Below are positions 33,012 through 41,372 of a DNA stretch of 64,000 nucleotides, in pieces. The DNA comes from Clostridiales bacterium. Its GTDB lineage: Bacteria; Bacillota; Clostridia; Oscillospirales; Acutalibacteraceae. Where the stretch lies: assembly GCA_024684435.1 (NCBI GenBank), contig JAIKWV010000037.1, positions 1 through 64,000 of the forward strand, given 5' to 3'. Position numbers and translations under genes: made by a program. Under the pieces are notes generated by a model that was given only the letters and a program-made list of their open reading frames with translations, did no database searches and was not told the origin of the DNA. Position 1 is the stretch's first letter. Every line of letters begins with the position of its first letter.

Positions 33012-33614
33012 ATGGCTGATATAGTTTACACATACGGCGGCAAGGTTTATCTTAATATCACAAACAAATGCCCCTGTAACTGCACCTTTTGCATCCGCGC
33101 AAACGGTGACGGCGTAGGTTCCGCGGAAAATCTCTGGCATAAATCAGACCCGACCCTTGAGGAGATCAAAAAAGCCATAGATTCTTTCGATTTTTCCCAA
33201 TATGATGAGGTCACGTTCTGCGGTTACGGCGAACCCACATACGCCCTTGATAACCTTATAGCCGCCTGCAAATACATCCGTTCAAAATACAAGATATGCA
33301 TCAGGCTGAACACCAACGGTTTAAGCGACCTTATAAACAAACGGGAAACAGCCAGGGAGATCTGCGAGAATTTTGACGTTATCTCAATAAGTCTGAACGC
33401 CCCTACCCCGGAAAAATATCTTGAGATCTCCCGCCCCGTGTTCGGCATACAGTCTTTTGATGAAATAATAAAATTCACCAAGACTTGCAAAAAGTACACA
33501 AACTGTGTTAAAATGTCAGTAGTCGATGTTATTCCTCAGGAAGATATTGACGAATGCCGTAAAATTACGGACAAACTCGGCGTTGAACTGCGTGTGAGGG
33601 AATATACTGATTAA
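33012..33614 (+). CDS. Radical SAM protein of the TatD-associated type
   Basis: 200 aa. A compact radical SAM domain: NKCPCNCTFCIRANGDGVG holds the CxxxCxxC motif for the [4Fe-4S] cluster, followed by EVTFCGYGEPTY (GGE-like), IRLNTNGL and ISISLNAPTPEKYLEISRP. Short proteins of this kind are annotated TatD-family nuclease-associated radical SAM proteins. Here no TatD gene is beside it. There is no extra Cys-rich SPASM domain. Substrate unknown. It follows the ECF gene by 44 bases with an unusual structured ribosome-binding region. Confidence 0.86.
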   Translation: MADIVYTYGGKVYLNITNKCPCNCTFCIRANGDGVGSAENLWHKSDPTLEEIKKAIDSFDFSQYDEVTFCGYGEPTYALDNLIAACKYIRSKYKICIRLNTNGLSDLINKRETAREICENFDVISISLNAPTPEKYLEISRPVFGIQSFDEIIKFTKTCKKYTNCVKMSVVDVIPQEDIDECRKITDKLGVELRVREYTD

Positions 33615-33632
33615 AATTTGAGGTGTTTGCTT

Positions 33633-34316
33633 ATGACAATGGCTTTATCGATTTTCGATATGATCAAGAAAGGCGTAGTCGAAAACTTCAGTTCCGGAGT
33701 TACTATGCTTCAGATGCTGGTATCAATAGCGGCAGCTTTCGGTTTAGGCTTGTTTATACTGTTCATTTATAGGATCACTTTCAGAGGGGTCATTTTCTCA
33801 AAAGGTTTTGCCTATTCTCTTGTGCTCCTCGCCATGGTGACCGCTTTGATAATCAGGACGATCTCCTCAAGCCTTGCCTTATCTTTAGGTATGGTGGGCG
33901 CCTTGTCCATAGTAAGATTCAGGACTGCGGTAAAGGACCCGGTTGATACTATCTTCATGTTCTGGGCGATATCCTCCGGCATAATGATGGGCGCCGGTAT
34001 ATATCTTGTAGGCGCTGTCGCCTGCGGAGCAACAGGCGGTCTTTATTACCTCATAACGCTTATCATGAAGAAAAAAGCTTCGCCCTATCTGCTTATAATC
34101 AGATATGATCCTAATTATGTCAAAAACGTCAAATGGATACTTTCAAAGCTTCCGACATATAAAATAAAGTCTAAAACCGTCACAAAGACCGGCGCGGAGA
34201 TCGCAGTCGAGCTTAACATTGACGATAAAACAAGCAGACTGGTAGATTCGATTCTTGAAGTCGACGGTATAAATGACGCCAGCCTCGTAAGCTACGAAGG
34301 TGAATTCGGACTTTAA
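33633..34316 (+). CDS. DUF4956 membrane protein
   Basis: 227 aa from ATG 33633 (GAGGTG spaced 7; an in-frame TTG at 33618 is less likely). Three or four N-terminal helices (about residues 25-150) contain SLALSLGMVGALSIVRFRTA, the most conserved segment of DUF4956. A soluble C-terminal domain of about 75 residues with alternating beta/alpha pattern (SPYLLIIRYDP; DDKTSRLVDSILEVDGIND) resembles an ACT/ferredoxin-like fold. DUF4956 proteins often lie next to polyphosphate polymerase (VTC-like) or CotH genes, which are absent here. It is followed after 27 bases by a mechanosensitive channel. Function unknown. Confidence 0.85.
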   Translation: MTMALSIFDMIKKGVVENFSSGVTMLQMLVSIAAAFGLGLFILFIYRITFRGVIFSKGFAYSLVLLAMVTALIIRTISSSLALSLGMVGALSIVRFRTAVKDPVDTIFMFWAISSGIMMGAGIYLVGAVACGATGGLYYLITLIMKKKASPYLLIIRYDPNYVKNVKWILSKLPTYKIKSKTVTKTGAEIAVELNIDDKTSRLVDSILEVDGINDASLVSYEGEFGL

Positions 34317-34343
34317 TATATTTATTAGGGAGTGACTGTATCA

Positions 34344-35156
34344 ATGGATAAGCTGCAGAAGATACTTAAAACATCAATTGCCGGCTTTACCCTGGAAAAC
34401 CTTTGCCTTGCGATAGTCGTATTTGTCATAAGCTTTATCCTGATAAAAGCCTTGATGAAGTTTGTGGGCAAATTACTGGAAAAATCCAAAATCGAGAAGA
34501 CACTTCACAGCTTTATAAAATCGTGTCTGAAAATACTGCTCTACGCTTTGGCGATCATTATTTCCGCTGACAGTCTTGGCATTCCGATAACCTCCCTCGT
34601 TGCGGTCTTCAGCGTAGCCGGTCTTGCTGTTTCTCTTGCGGTACAGGGTACGCTCTCCAATCTTGCAAGCGGTATAACAATACTTATCTCAAAGCCTTTT
34701 AAAGTAAACGATTATATAGAAGTCGCAGATGTAAGCGGCTTTGTAAACGAGATCGGACTGATATATACAAAGCTGCTCACCATAGACAACAAGGTCGTTT
34801 TCCTGCCAAACAGCGAAATTTCCGCGACAAAGATCGTTAACTACACATCACAGACGTCAAGAAGAATTGACATGACTGTCACAGCTTCTTATAACTGCGG
34901 GATAGATGATGTAAAAGCCGCTATACGTGAGGCTATTTCGGATGTTCCGGAATTTCTGTCAAATCCCGAGCCCTTCGTCAACGTGTGGAGTTACGGAGAA
35001 AGCAGTATCGAATATATGATCCGCGCATGGGTAAAAACCGCTGATTACTGGCCCGCCTACTTTGCTCTGCTTGAAAACATCAAGCACTCATTTGACAGAA
35101 ACGGAATAGAAATGACTTATAATCATCTTAATGTTCATTTTGACAAGCAAAACTAA
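34344..35156 (+). CDS. mscS: MscS-family small-conductance mechanosensitive channel
   Basis: 270 aa from ATG 34344 (AGGGAG 11 bases upstream; the in-frame GTG 34332 overlaps that site). Three membrane helices: about 20-40, 60-85, and the pore helix with the Ala/Gly pattern SVAGLAVSLAVQGTLSNLASG. The conserved KPFKVNDYIEV, GFVNEIGLIYTKLLTIDN and FLPNSEI segments of the beta domain follow, then an alpha/beta C-terminal domain. The channel releases solutes on osmotic downshock. It is likely co-transcribed with the DUF4956 gene. Confidence 0.93.
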   Translation: MDKLQKILKTSIAGFTLENLCLAIVVFVISFILIKALMKFVGKLLEKSKIEKTLHSFIKSCLKILLYALAIIISADSLGIPITSLVAVFSVAGLAVSLAVQGTLSNLASGITILISKPFKVNDYIEVADVSGFVNEIGLIYTKLLTIDNKVVFLPNSEISATKIVNYTSQTSRRIDMTVTASYNCGIDDVKAAIREAISDVPEFLSNPEPFVNVWSYGESSIEYMIRAWVKTADYWPAYFALLENIKHSFDRNGIEMTYNHLNVHFDKQN

Positions 35157-35180
35157 ATAAAAAATTTTTTGTTAAAAGCA

Positions 35181-35209
35181 TTGATTTTCTGAATAATATG
35201 TGTTAATAT
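35181..35209 (+). promoter_or_regulatory. Promoter of secG
   Basis: TTGATT (35181-35186), 17 bases, TAATAT (35204-35209), 33 bases before the secG ATG. Confidence 0.6.
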
Positions 35210-35242
35210 ACTCAGGTACATAATATCAGTGGAGGTTCACAA

Positions 35243-35494
35243 ATGGAAGTTTATGAGATAGTTTTAGGAATATCGCTTATAATTACAGCTATTTCTATAG
35301 TAATTCTTGTCCTTTTACAGGAAAGCAAATCAGAGGGACTTTCCGGTGCTATCGCCGGCGGTGCCGAGACATTTTTCGGAAAGAACAAAGGTCGTACCAT
35401 GGAGAAAAAGCTTGTTAATCTCACAAAGATATTTGCTGTTCTTTTCTTCGTTCTTTCTCTCGTCACTACATGCCTTCTTCTTTTCCTCAAATAA
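35243..35494 (+). CDS. secG: Preprotein translocase subunit SecG
   Basis: 83 aa with two hydrophobic helices (about 4-22 and 58-80) joined by the conserved loop [20 protein letters not shown] and [15 protein letters not shown]. SecG assists SecYE at the membrane during export. Good GGAGG ribosome binding site, own promoter and strong terminator, so monocistronic. In many Firmicutes secG is next to rnr and smpB; those genes are absent here. Confidence 0.93.
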   Translation: MEVYEIVLGISLIITAISIVILVLLQESKSEGLSGAIAGGAETFFGKNKGRTMEKKLVNLTKIFAVLFFVLSLVTTCLLLFLK

Positions 35495-35514
35495 TTCAGG
35501 ATCAGGCTTATCAA

Positions 35515-35547
35515 GACAGTCGCTAAATTTCAGCGGCTGTCTTTTTT
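35515..35547 (+). terminator. Terminator after secG
   Basis: GACAGTCGCT (35515-35524) pairs with AGCGGCTGTC (35532-35541), one G-U, followed by six T. Confidence 0.88.
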
Positions 35548-35550
35548 GTG

Positions 35551-35579
35551 TTGCAAAACATCTCTTAAAAGGGTATAAT
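35551..35579 (+). promoter_or_regulatory. Promoter of the M42 peptidase operon
   Basis: TTGCAA (35551-35556), 17 bases, perfect TATAAT (35574-35579). Confidence 0.68.
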
Positions 35580-35602
35580 AATTTGTTGTATAAAAACATT
35601 AT

Positions 35603-35637
35603 GAAAGGAAAAGCACCGCAGTATTTGTAAGACGGTG
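35603..35637 (+). promoter_or_regulatory. Shine-Dalgarno and hairpin before the first M42 gene
   Basis: GAAAGGAA (35603-35610) is followed by CACCG (35614-35618) pairing with CGGTG (35633-35637); the ATG is at 35641. Folding reduces a 30-base gap to about 6. A nine-codon frame at 35601-35630 lies inside. Confidence 0.4.
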
Positions 35638-35640
35638 TCA

Positions 35641-36660
35641 ATGTCGCTAATGGATAATTTATCGTCACTTATTCTGTCTTTGTCCGGGAAATACGGTGTT
35701 TCTGGCTGTGAAGCTTCCGCAGCTGAAGCCGCAAAGAATGAGCTTGCAAAGTATATGAAAGTCCGCTCCGACGCCTTGGGCAGCATAATCGGTGAAACGG
35801 AAAGCGGAGAGATCAGCGTTCTGTTGGACGCCCATATAGATCAGATCGGAATGGTGGTCACTGAGATCACCGACAAGGGTTTTATAAAAGTATGCAAATG
35901 CGGCGGAATGGACGCAAGGGTGCTTGCCGCCCATGAGGTAATAATCCTCGGTAAAGAGAAGGTCTTCGGGGTCGTCACCTCTACCCCGCCCCACCTTAAG
36001 GGCGATGACGACAGCAACAAGGCGGCAAAGATCGAAGATATCGCAATAGATGCAGGCTTGACAAAAGAACAGGCTCAGGAGCTCATCTCAATGGGAGATC
36101 GGGTAGTCCTTAAGGGAGCTCAGAATGAGCTGCTCAACGGAAATATAAGCTCACCTTCGCTGGATGATCGCTGCGGTGTCGCCGCCATCCTGCGCTGTCT
36201 TGAAATATTGAAGGATAAAAAACACAGGTGTAAACTGACCGCTCTGTTCTCCGTACAGGAGGAGACCGGCGGGAGCGGCGCCCGTACAGGCTCCTTTGCG
36301 GCAAATGCCGACATCTCCATTGCGGTAGACGTCAGCTTTGCCCGCGCTCCGGGTATTAAAGCGGAAGAGAGCGGTACATTGACCGGAGGCGCAATGATAG
36401 GCTTCTCCCCTGTTCTTGACCACGAACTGAGCCGTAAGCTTAAGCAAATCGCTGAGGATAAGGGCATAAGCCATCAGATAGAAGCCATGGGCTCAAGGAC
36501 CGGCACCAATGCCGATTCTATCCAGAATTCCGGAGCGGGTACGAGGATGTGCCTTATATCCATTCCCCTGCGCAATATGCATACCGGCGTTGAAATGATA
36601 AATGTTGCTGATATTGAAGCGACCGCACAACTGATGGCTGAATTCATACAGAGCCTTTGA
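35641..36660 (+). CDS. M42 family metallopeptidase (first of two)
   Basis: 339 aa. Dinuclear-zinc aminopeptidase or cellulase-M-like fold: LLDAHIDQIGMVV (His ligand and catalytic Asp), SSPSLDDRCGVAAI (bridging Asp), SVQEETGGSGARTGSF (catalytic Glu and Glu ligand), AVDVSFA (Asp ligand), and NMHTGVEMI (His ligand). Cytosolic oligomeric enzymes that trim peptide N termini. The start is uncertain among GTG 35635, ATG 35641 and ATG 35650. 21 bases before a second M42 gene with similar length, so the pair may form hetero-oligomers or split substrate range. Confidence 0.88.
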   Translation: MSLMDNLSSLILSLSGKYGVSGCEASAAEAAKNELAKYMKVRSDALGSIIGETESGEISVLLDAHIDQIGMVVTEITDKGFIKVCKCGGMDARVLAAHEVIILGKEKVFGVVTSTPPHLKGDDDSNKAAKIEDIAIDAGLTKEQAQELISMGDRVVLKGAQNELLNGNISSPSLDDRCGVAAILRCLEILKDKKHRCKLTALFSVQEETGGSGARTGSFAANADISIAVDVSFARAPGIKAEESGTLTGGAMIGFSPVLDHELSRKLKQIAEDKGISHQIEAMGSRTGTNADSIQNSGAGTRMCLISIPLRNMHTGVEMINVADIEATAQLMAEFIQSL

Positions 36661-36681
36661 TCTGAACGGAGGAATATTCTA

Positions 36682-37695
36682 ATGGAAAGATTATTGAAAG
36701 AATTGTGCCTTCTCAACGGGACATCCGGACGGGAAAACGAGGTACGTGACTATATAATAGAAAAAATTAAGGGACACGGGGAATTCGACGTTGATCCTCT
36801 GGGAAATCTCATTGTATCAAAAAAAGGTAAAAATCCCTCAAAGAACAAGGTCATGCTTGCCGCACATATGGACGAGGTGGGTATGATGATCACATATATC
36901 ACCGATGACGGTTTTCTAAAATTCACAACAGTCGGCGGTATCGACTCAAGGGTACTTTTGGGCAGAGCGGTTCTGATAAACGGTATAAACGGCATTATCG
37001 GGATAAAGCCAATTCATTTGCTCGATAAAAGCGAGGAGCATGATCTTCCGAAAAACGACTCTCTTTATATCGACATCGGGGCCAAGGATAAGGCGGACGC
37101 GGAAAAATATGTAAATATCGGCGACTGCGCCTATTTCCAATCGGATTTTGTTCCCTTCGGCGACGGATTTATAAAGTCCAAGGCTATCGACGACAGAGCC
37201 GGCTGTGCCATACTCATAGATATGATCTGCCGCGAGCAGGACTATGATCTGACTTTCGCCTTTACGGTACAGGAGGAAGTCGGTCTCAGAGGCGCAAAGT
37301 CGGCGGCCTTCGAAATCGCTCCGGATTACGCCATTGTTGCTGAAAGCACCACTGCGGCGGATATCGAGGGTGTAGAAGGCTCAAAGCAGGTCTGCAAGCT
37401 CGGCAGCGGCGCTGTTATTTCCTTTATGGACAGGACAACGATTTACGATAAAGAACTCTACGATACAGCGTTTGAGCTTGCAAAAGAGAAAAATATCAAG
37501 ATGCAGCCCAAGACCTATGTGTCCGGCGGAAATGACGCAGGCTCCATCCATCAAAGCAGAAGCGGAGTTAAAACCATCACCGTTTCCCTGCCCTGCAGAT
37601 ATATCCATTCCCCCTCCTGCGTGATAAAGCTTGAGGATATGTACGAAGCCGCAAAGGCAGTACAGGCGCTGGCGGATAATTTTGCCGGCAGATAA
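36682..37695 (+). CDS. M42 family metallopeptidase (second of two)
   Basis: 337 aa, start fixed by GGAGGA. Same fold as the preceding protein but clearly diverged: MLAAHMDEVGMMI, KAIDDRAGCAILIDM, FTVQEEVGLRGAKSAAF, VAESTTAADI and RYIHSPSCVI carry the two-metal site and catalytic Glu. The tetrahedral M42 aminopeptidases (YsdC/YtoP/FrvX types) are the best match. Operon mates are the first M42 gene and a GNAT gene 21 bases downstream. Confidence 0.9.
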   Translation: MERLLKELCLLNGTSGRENEVRDYIIEKIKGHGEFDVDPLGNLIVSKKGKNPSKNKVMLAAHMDEVGMMITYITDDGFLKFTTVGGIDSRVLLGRAVLINGINGIIGIKPIHLLDKSEEHDLPKNDSLYIDIGAKDKADAEKYVNIGDCAYFQSDFVPFGDGFIKSKAIDDRAGCAILIDMICREQDYDLTFAFTVQEEVGLRGAKSAAFEIAPDYAIVAESTTAADIEGVEGSKQVCKLGSGAVISFMDRTTIYDKELYDTAFELAKEKNIKMQPKTYVSGGNDAGSIHQSRSGVKTITVSLPCRYIHSPSCVIKLEDMYEAAKAVQALADNFAGR

Positions 37696-37716
37696 CAAAC
37701 CGTAAGGAACACAGCT

Positions 37717-38469
37717 ATGATAAAGCTTGTTGATGACGATAAATTATTATATGACTTTTGTGCCAAAGACCCTTTCGGCGCTCATATTGCGGCTTACCGC
37801 AAGGCTTACGGCGACAGTGTTTCCGAAATAATGTTCTGGGTACAGCTCATTGACGGCGTTCCACGGGGAGCTATATCAAGAGTAGACGGAGCTGTCACTG
37901 TCTGTGCTGACGCAGGAGCCGATCATGATGAACTCAGGGAATTTCTTGATTTCATGGGATTTTCAAGCCTGAAATGCGAGCTTTCGGTAATGTGCCGGCT
38001 TGGTTATAATCAAGCTAAGACAGGCTCTGTAGTGCGTTTTATAGGCAGAAAGAATTACTGCAACACCGCTTTAAAATGCGATTTTACGGATGATTATAAA
38101 ACTGTATTTGACATATTAAAAAAGTGTGGATTTGACGGTCTTGATAATTATTCCCTGTGGATTGCGGACATTTCTCACCGCTGCCGTCACAATGTTACAA
38201 AGATAATGCTTGGCTGTGCGGAGGGGAAAAAAGTCACCTGCGCCTCTGCCCTGTTCGTTACTGATAATATCGCATTTTTGGGCGCTGTGGGAACACTTCC
38301 GGAATACCGGGGTCACGGCTTTGCCTGTGAAATCGTGGGTACGCTGGCGGATATTTTTAAAAATGAGGGCAAAAATGTTTATCTGTTCTGTAAGGACAAG
38401 CTTGTGCCGTTTTATGAGAAAGTCGGTTTTATAAAAGACGGAAGCTGGGCTATAGCGGAGAAAATCTGA
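37717..38469 (+). CDS. GNAT-family N-acetyltransferase
   Basis: 250 aa. The C-terminal half has the GNAT core: FLGAVGTLPEYRGHGFACEIVGTL (acetyl-CoA loop R-G-x-G-like RGHGFA), then NVYLFCKDKLVPFYEKVGFI. The N-terminal half (about 1-125) is a separate, weaker domain that may also be GNAT-like, as in two-domain acetyltransferases. Substrate unknown. It lies in the operon between the second M42 peptidase and a PLP enzyme (12-base gap). Confidence 0.82.
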   Translation: MIKLVDDDKLLYDFCAKDPFGAHIAAYRKAYGDSVSEIMFWVQLIDGVPRGAISRVDGAVTVCADAGADHDELREFLDFMGFSSLKCELSVMCRLGYNQAKTGSVVRFIGRKNYCNTALKCDFTDDYKTVFDILKKCGFDGLDNYSLWIADISHRCRHNVTKIMLGCAEGKKVTCASALFVTDNIAFLGAVGTLPEYRGHGFACEIVGTLADIFKNEGKNVYLFCKDKLVPFYEKVGFIKDGSWAIAEKI

Positions 38470-38481
38470 AAGGATACCGGT

Positions 38482-39750
38482 ATGAAATTTTTTAACTTTG
38501 ACGACAGAATATTAAAACTTGCCGAAAGCAACATGCTGAAGGTACGCGGCAGGTTTGATGAGATCGATAAAATAACGGAATATAACCAGCAAAAGGTCCT
38601 CGCCGCATTCATAAAGAACAGCGTCAGCGAGATCCATTTCGGTGAAAGCACAGGCTACGGCTATGGGGATATCGGCAGAGAGACCCTTGACAAAGTCTAC
38701 GCGGATGTTTTCCACACCGAAAAGGCTCTTGTGAGGCACAATTTCACCTGCGGTACCCACGCTCTGACGGTGGCGTTGTTCGGCATCCTGCGACCGGGAG
38801 ACACCATGCTCTGCGTGACAGGCACGCCATATGATACCATTCATCCCATAATCGGCCTGTCCGGCGGTGAAAATCACGGTTCGTTAAAGGATTTCGGCGT
38901 TATATATAAGCAGGTAGATCTGCTGCCTGACGGCAAAATCGACCTTGAAGGTATAGCCAATGCAGTCAAAAGCAACCCGAAAATGGTATATATCCAGCGG
39001 TCAAGAGGCTACAGCCTGCGTCCCAGCCTTTCTGTTAATGAGATCGGAAAGATCATAAAAACCGTGCGTAAAAATTCCGATTCAATAGTAATGGTGGACA
39101 ACTGCTACGGTGAATTTGTGGAAAAAGAGGAACCCACCGATGTTGGAGCGGATATCATGGCAGGCTCCCTGATAAAGAATGCAGGCGGCGGCATAGCCAA
39201 AAACGGAGGCTACATAGCAGGCCGGGCTGAGCTTGTCGATCTTTGCGCTTACAGGCTCATTGCCCCGGGAATAGGTACCGAGGTAGGCGCCACGCTTGGG
39301 CAGAACAGAGGTCTGTTTATGGGCTTTTTCAACGCTCCTCACGTTGTAGGAGAAGCTGTCAAAACAGCGGTATTCACCGCGGCTTTATTTAAAGCTCTGG
39401 GCTTTGAGGTCACCCCGGACGATAAGGAAGAACGCAGCGACATAGTTCAATCCGTTCTGCTGAAAAATTCCGAAAATCTGATCGCCTTCTGTCAGGGTCT
39501 GCAAAAGGGCGCTCCTGTTGATTCCTTTGTTGTACCGGAGCCATGGGATATGCCCGGCTATGACTGTAAGGTAATAATGTCCGCTGGCACATTCATAATG
39601 GGGTCGTCAATAGAGCTTTCCGGCGACGCTCCCCTGCGCGAACCTTATGCGGTTTGGATGCAGGGCGGACTTAATTTTCACAGTGCTAAAATAGGAATAC
39701 TCTCCGCGGCGCAGAATATGTTGGAAAAAGGGCTGATACTCAATGAGTGA
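38482..39750 (+). CDS. Methionine gamma-lyase family PLP enzyme (aluminium-resistance-protein type)
   Basis: 422 aa. Fold-type I PLP protein of the Cys/Met metabolism-like family often annotated aluminium resistance protein. Seen: FGESTGYGYGDIGRETLDKVYADVF, HNFTCGTHALTVALFG (PLP phosphate region), IQRSRGYSLRPS, MVDNCYGEFVE (PLP Asp region) and MAGSLIKNAGGGIAKNGGY with the likely PLP Lys. The reaction is not well established in this family; carbon-sulfur lyase activity is inferred from homology. It overlaps the following phosphohexomutase gene by 8 bases. Confidence 0.88.
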   Translation: MKFFNFDDRILKLAESNMLKVRGRFDEIDKITEYNQQKVLAAFIKNSVSEIHFGESTGYGYGDIGRETLDKVYADVFHTEKALVRHNFTCGTHALTVALFGILRPGDTMLCVTGTPYDTIHPIIGLSGGENHGSLKDFGVIYKQVDLLPDGKIDLEGIANAVKSNPKMVYIQRSRGYSLRPSLSVNEIGKIIKTVRKNSDSIVMVDNCYGEFVEKEEPTDVGADIMAGSLIKNAGGGIAKNGGYIAGRAELVDLCAYRLIAPGIGTEVGATLGQNRGLFMGFFNAPHVVGEAVKTAVFTAALFKALGFEVTPDDKEERSDIVQSVLLKNSENLIAFCQGLQKGAPVDSFVVPEPWDMPGYDCKVIMSAGTFIMGSSIELSGDAPLREPYAVWMQGGLNFHSAKIGILSAAQNMLEKGLILNE

Positions 39751-41254
39751 TAAATATTTAAACTTCAAAAGCGGCAGTGATATCCGGGGCTTTGGTATTG
39801 CCGACGAAAGTGAACCGCTATACCTGAGCGATGAAAAAGTTATGTGGTTTACACTGAGCTTTTTGAAATGGCTTTGCCAAAAAACATCTGTCAAAGCCGA
39901 TCAGCTCACCGTTTCCGTTGGACACGACAGCAGGCTTTCCGCCCACAGGATCAAAACGGCCGTCATATCCGCTTTATTGCACAATGGCGTGAATGTTATC
40001 GACTGCGGCATGGAATCCACCCCTGCAATGTTTATGACCACAGTAAAATTAAATGTTGACGCGGCAATTCAAATCACCGCAAGTCATCACCCCATGGACA
40101 AAAACGGTCTTAAGTTTTTTACAAAAGACGGGGGGCTTGACGGCAGTGACATCGAGTGGATACTCCTGAACGTAACAGAAGAAAACATCCCGCTTATCCC
40201 CTCTCCTGACAATGTTGTAAAGCAACATTTTTTACAGATATATTCCGATATTCTGCGTAAAAAAATATGTAAAGGCACAGGCATTTACAATGAACCTTTG
40301 AAGGGCTTGAAAATCGTGGTTGACGCGGGGAACGGCGCCGGCGGCTTTTTTGCAGATCAGGTCCTTGCGCCTTTGGGAGCGGATGTCAGCGCCAGCCAGT
40401 TTCTTGAACCGGACGGCAATTTTCCCAATCACATACCTAACCCCGAAAACGCAGAGGCCATGAGATCCGTTTGCGACGCCGTAAAAAACAGTAACGCGGA
40501 TTTCGGTATAATATTTGACACCGACGTTGACAGAGCCGCCTGTGTGGGCAAAAACGGTTATCAGATCAACCGCAACAGGCTCATAGCCCTTGCCTCCTCA
40601 ATAGTTCTTGACGAACATAAGGGAGCCACGGTAGTTACCGACTCCGTGACCTCAGACGGACTTTCAAAATTCATCGAAGCTCACGGCGGAGTACATCTCA
40701 GGTACAAGCGGGGTTACCGTAACGTCATAAATAAGCAGATCGAGCTTATCTCCAACGGGATAGACTGTCCCCTTGCCATCGAGACCTCCGGTCACGCCGC
40801 GTTTTCGGAAAATTATTTCCTTGATGACGGCGCCTATCTGATTACAAAAATTATCATAAAGCTTGTCAATCTCAGAAATCAGAATATAGATCTTGAGGAT
40901 TTTATTTCCAATCTTGAGGAGGCAGTTGAGGAACGGGAGCTTCGGTTTGATATTAAAGTCAAAGATTTTAAAAGCTACGGTGAAACTGTTATAGAAAAGC
41001 TGAAGGACTATGTAAAACATTGCGGCGGCTGGTCCCTTGCCGACAACAGCTATGAGGGAGTACGCATTTCGGCCGATACGGACAACGGCAACGGCTGGGC
41101 GCTGCTTAGATTAAGCGTCCACGATCCTGTCATGCCGCTTAATGTTGAAAGCCTTGAAAAAAGCGGCGCAGATAAGATATTGCGCAGATTGAAGGCCTTC
41201 CTCGCCGATTTTGACGGACTTGACTTGAGTGATTTTAATAAATACGGTGTGTGA
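39743..41254 (+). CDS. Phosphomannomutase/phosphoglucomutase family protein
   Basis: 503 aa, alpha-D-phosphohexomutase superfamily. The phosphoserine loop is QITASHHPMDKNGLKFF (Ser in TASHHP), the metal loop is FDTDVDRAACV, the sugar loop is ETSGHAAFSENYFLDDGAY, and the C-terminal phosphate-binding region has YEGVRISADT. The enzyme moves a phosphate between C1 and C6 of a hexose, feeding cell-wall or capsule sugars. Sugar specificity cannot be read. It ends the M42-GNAT-lyase operon. Confidence 0.9.
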   Translation: MSDKYLNFKSGSDIRGFGIADESEPLYLSDEKVMWFTLSFLKWLCQKTSVKADQLTVSVGHDSRLSAHRIKTAVISALLHNGVNVIDCGMESTPAMFMTTVKLNVDAAIQITASHHPMDKNGLKFFTKDGGLDGSDIEWILLNVTEENIPLIPSPDNVVKQHFLQIYSDILRKKICKGTGIYNEPLKGLKIVVDAGNGAGGFFADQVLAPLGADVSASQFLEPDGNFPNHIPNPENAEAMRSVCDAVKNSNADFGIIFDTDVDRAACVGKNGYQINRNRLIALASSIVLDEHKGATVVTDSVTSDGLSKFIEAHGGVHLRYKRGYRNVINKQIELISNGIDCPLAIETSGHAAFSENYFLDDGAYLITKIIIKLVNLRNQNIDLEDFISNLEEAVEERELRFDIKVKDFKSYGETVIEKLKDYVKHCGGWSLADNSYEGVRISADTDNGNGWALLRLSVHDPVMPLNVESLEKSGADKILRRLKAFLADFDGLDLSDFNKYGV

Positions 41255-41266
41255 TAAAATATTTTC

Positions 41267-41306
41267 AGCCTGTACGCTCCTATTTGGTGCGAACAGGCTT
41301 GATTTC
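41267..41306 (+). terminator. Terminator after the phosphohexomutase gene
   Basis: AGCCTGT (41267-41273) pairs with ACAGGCT (41293-41299), and CGC/GCG pair inside. The downstream T tract is short and interrupted. Confidence 0.6.
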
Positions 41307-41311
41307 ATATG

Positions 41312-41340
41312 TTGACTTAATAGGCATATTATTGTAAAAT
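41312..41340 (+). promoter_or_regulatory. Promoter of the glycosyltransferase gene
   Basis: TTGACT (41312-41317), 17 bases, TAAAAT (41335-41340). Confidence 0.68.
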
Positions 41341-41372
41341 TGTATTATAGTTTTCTCTGCGGAGGTATACAA

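Noticed and set aside
35601-35630. Nine-codon ORF (MKGKAPQYL) before the first M42 gene
   Set aside because: No ribosome binding site of its own and no regulatory codon pattern, so not annotated as a leader peptide; mentioned only as part of the initiation region.
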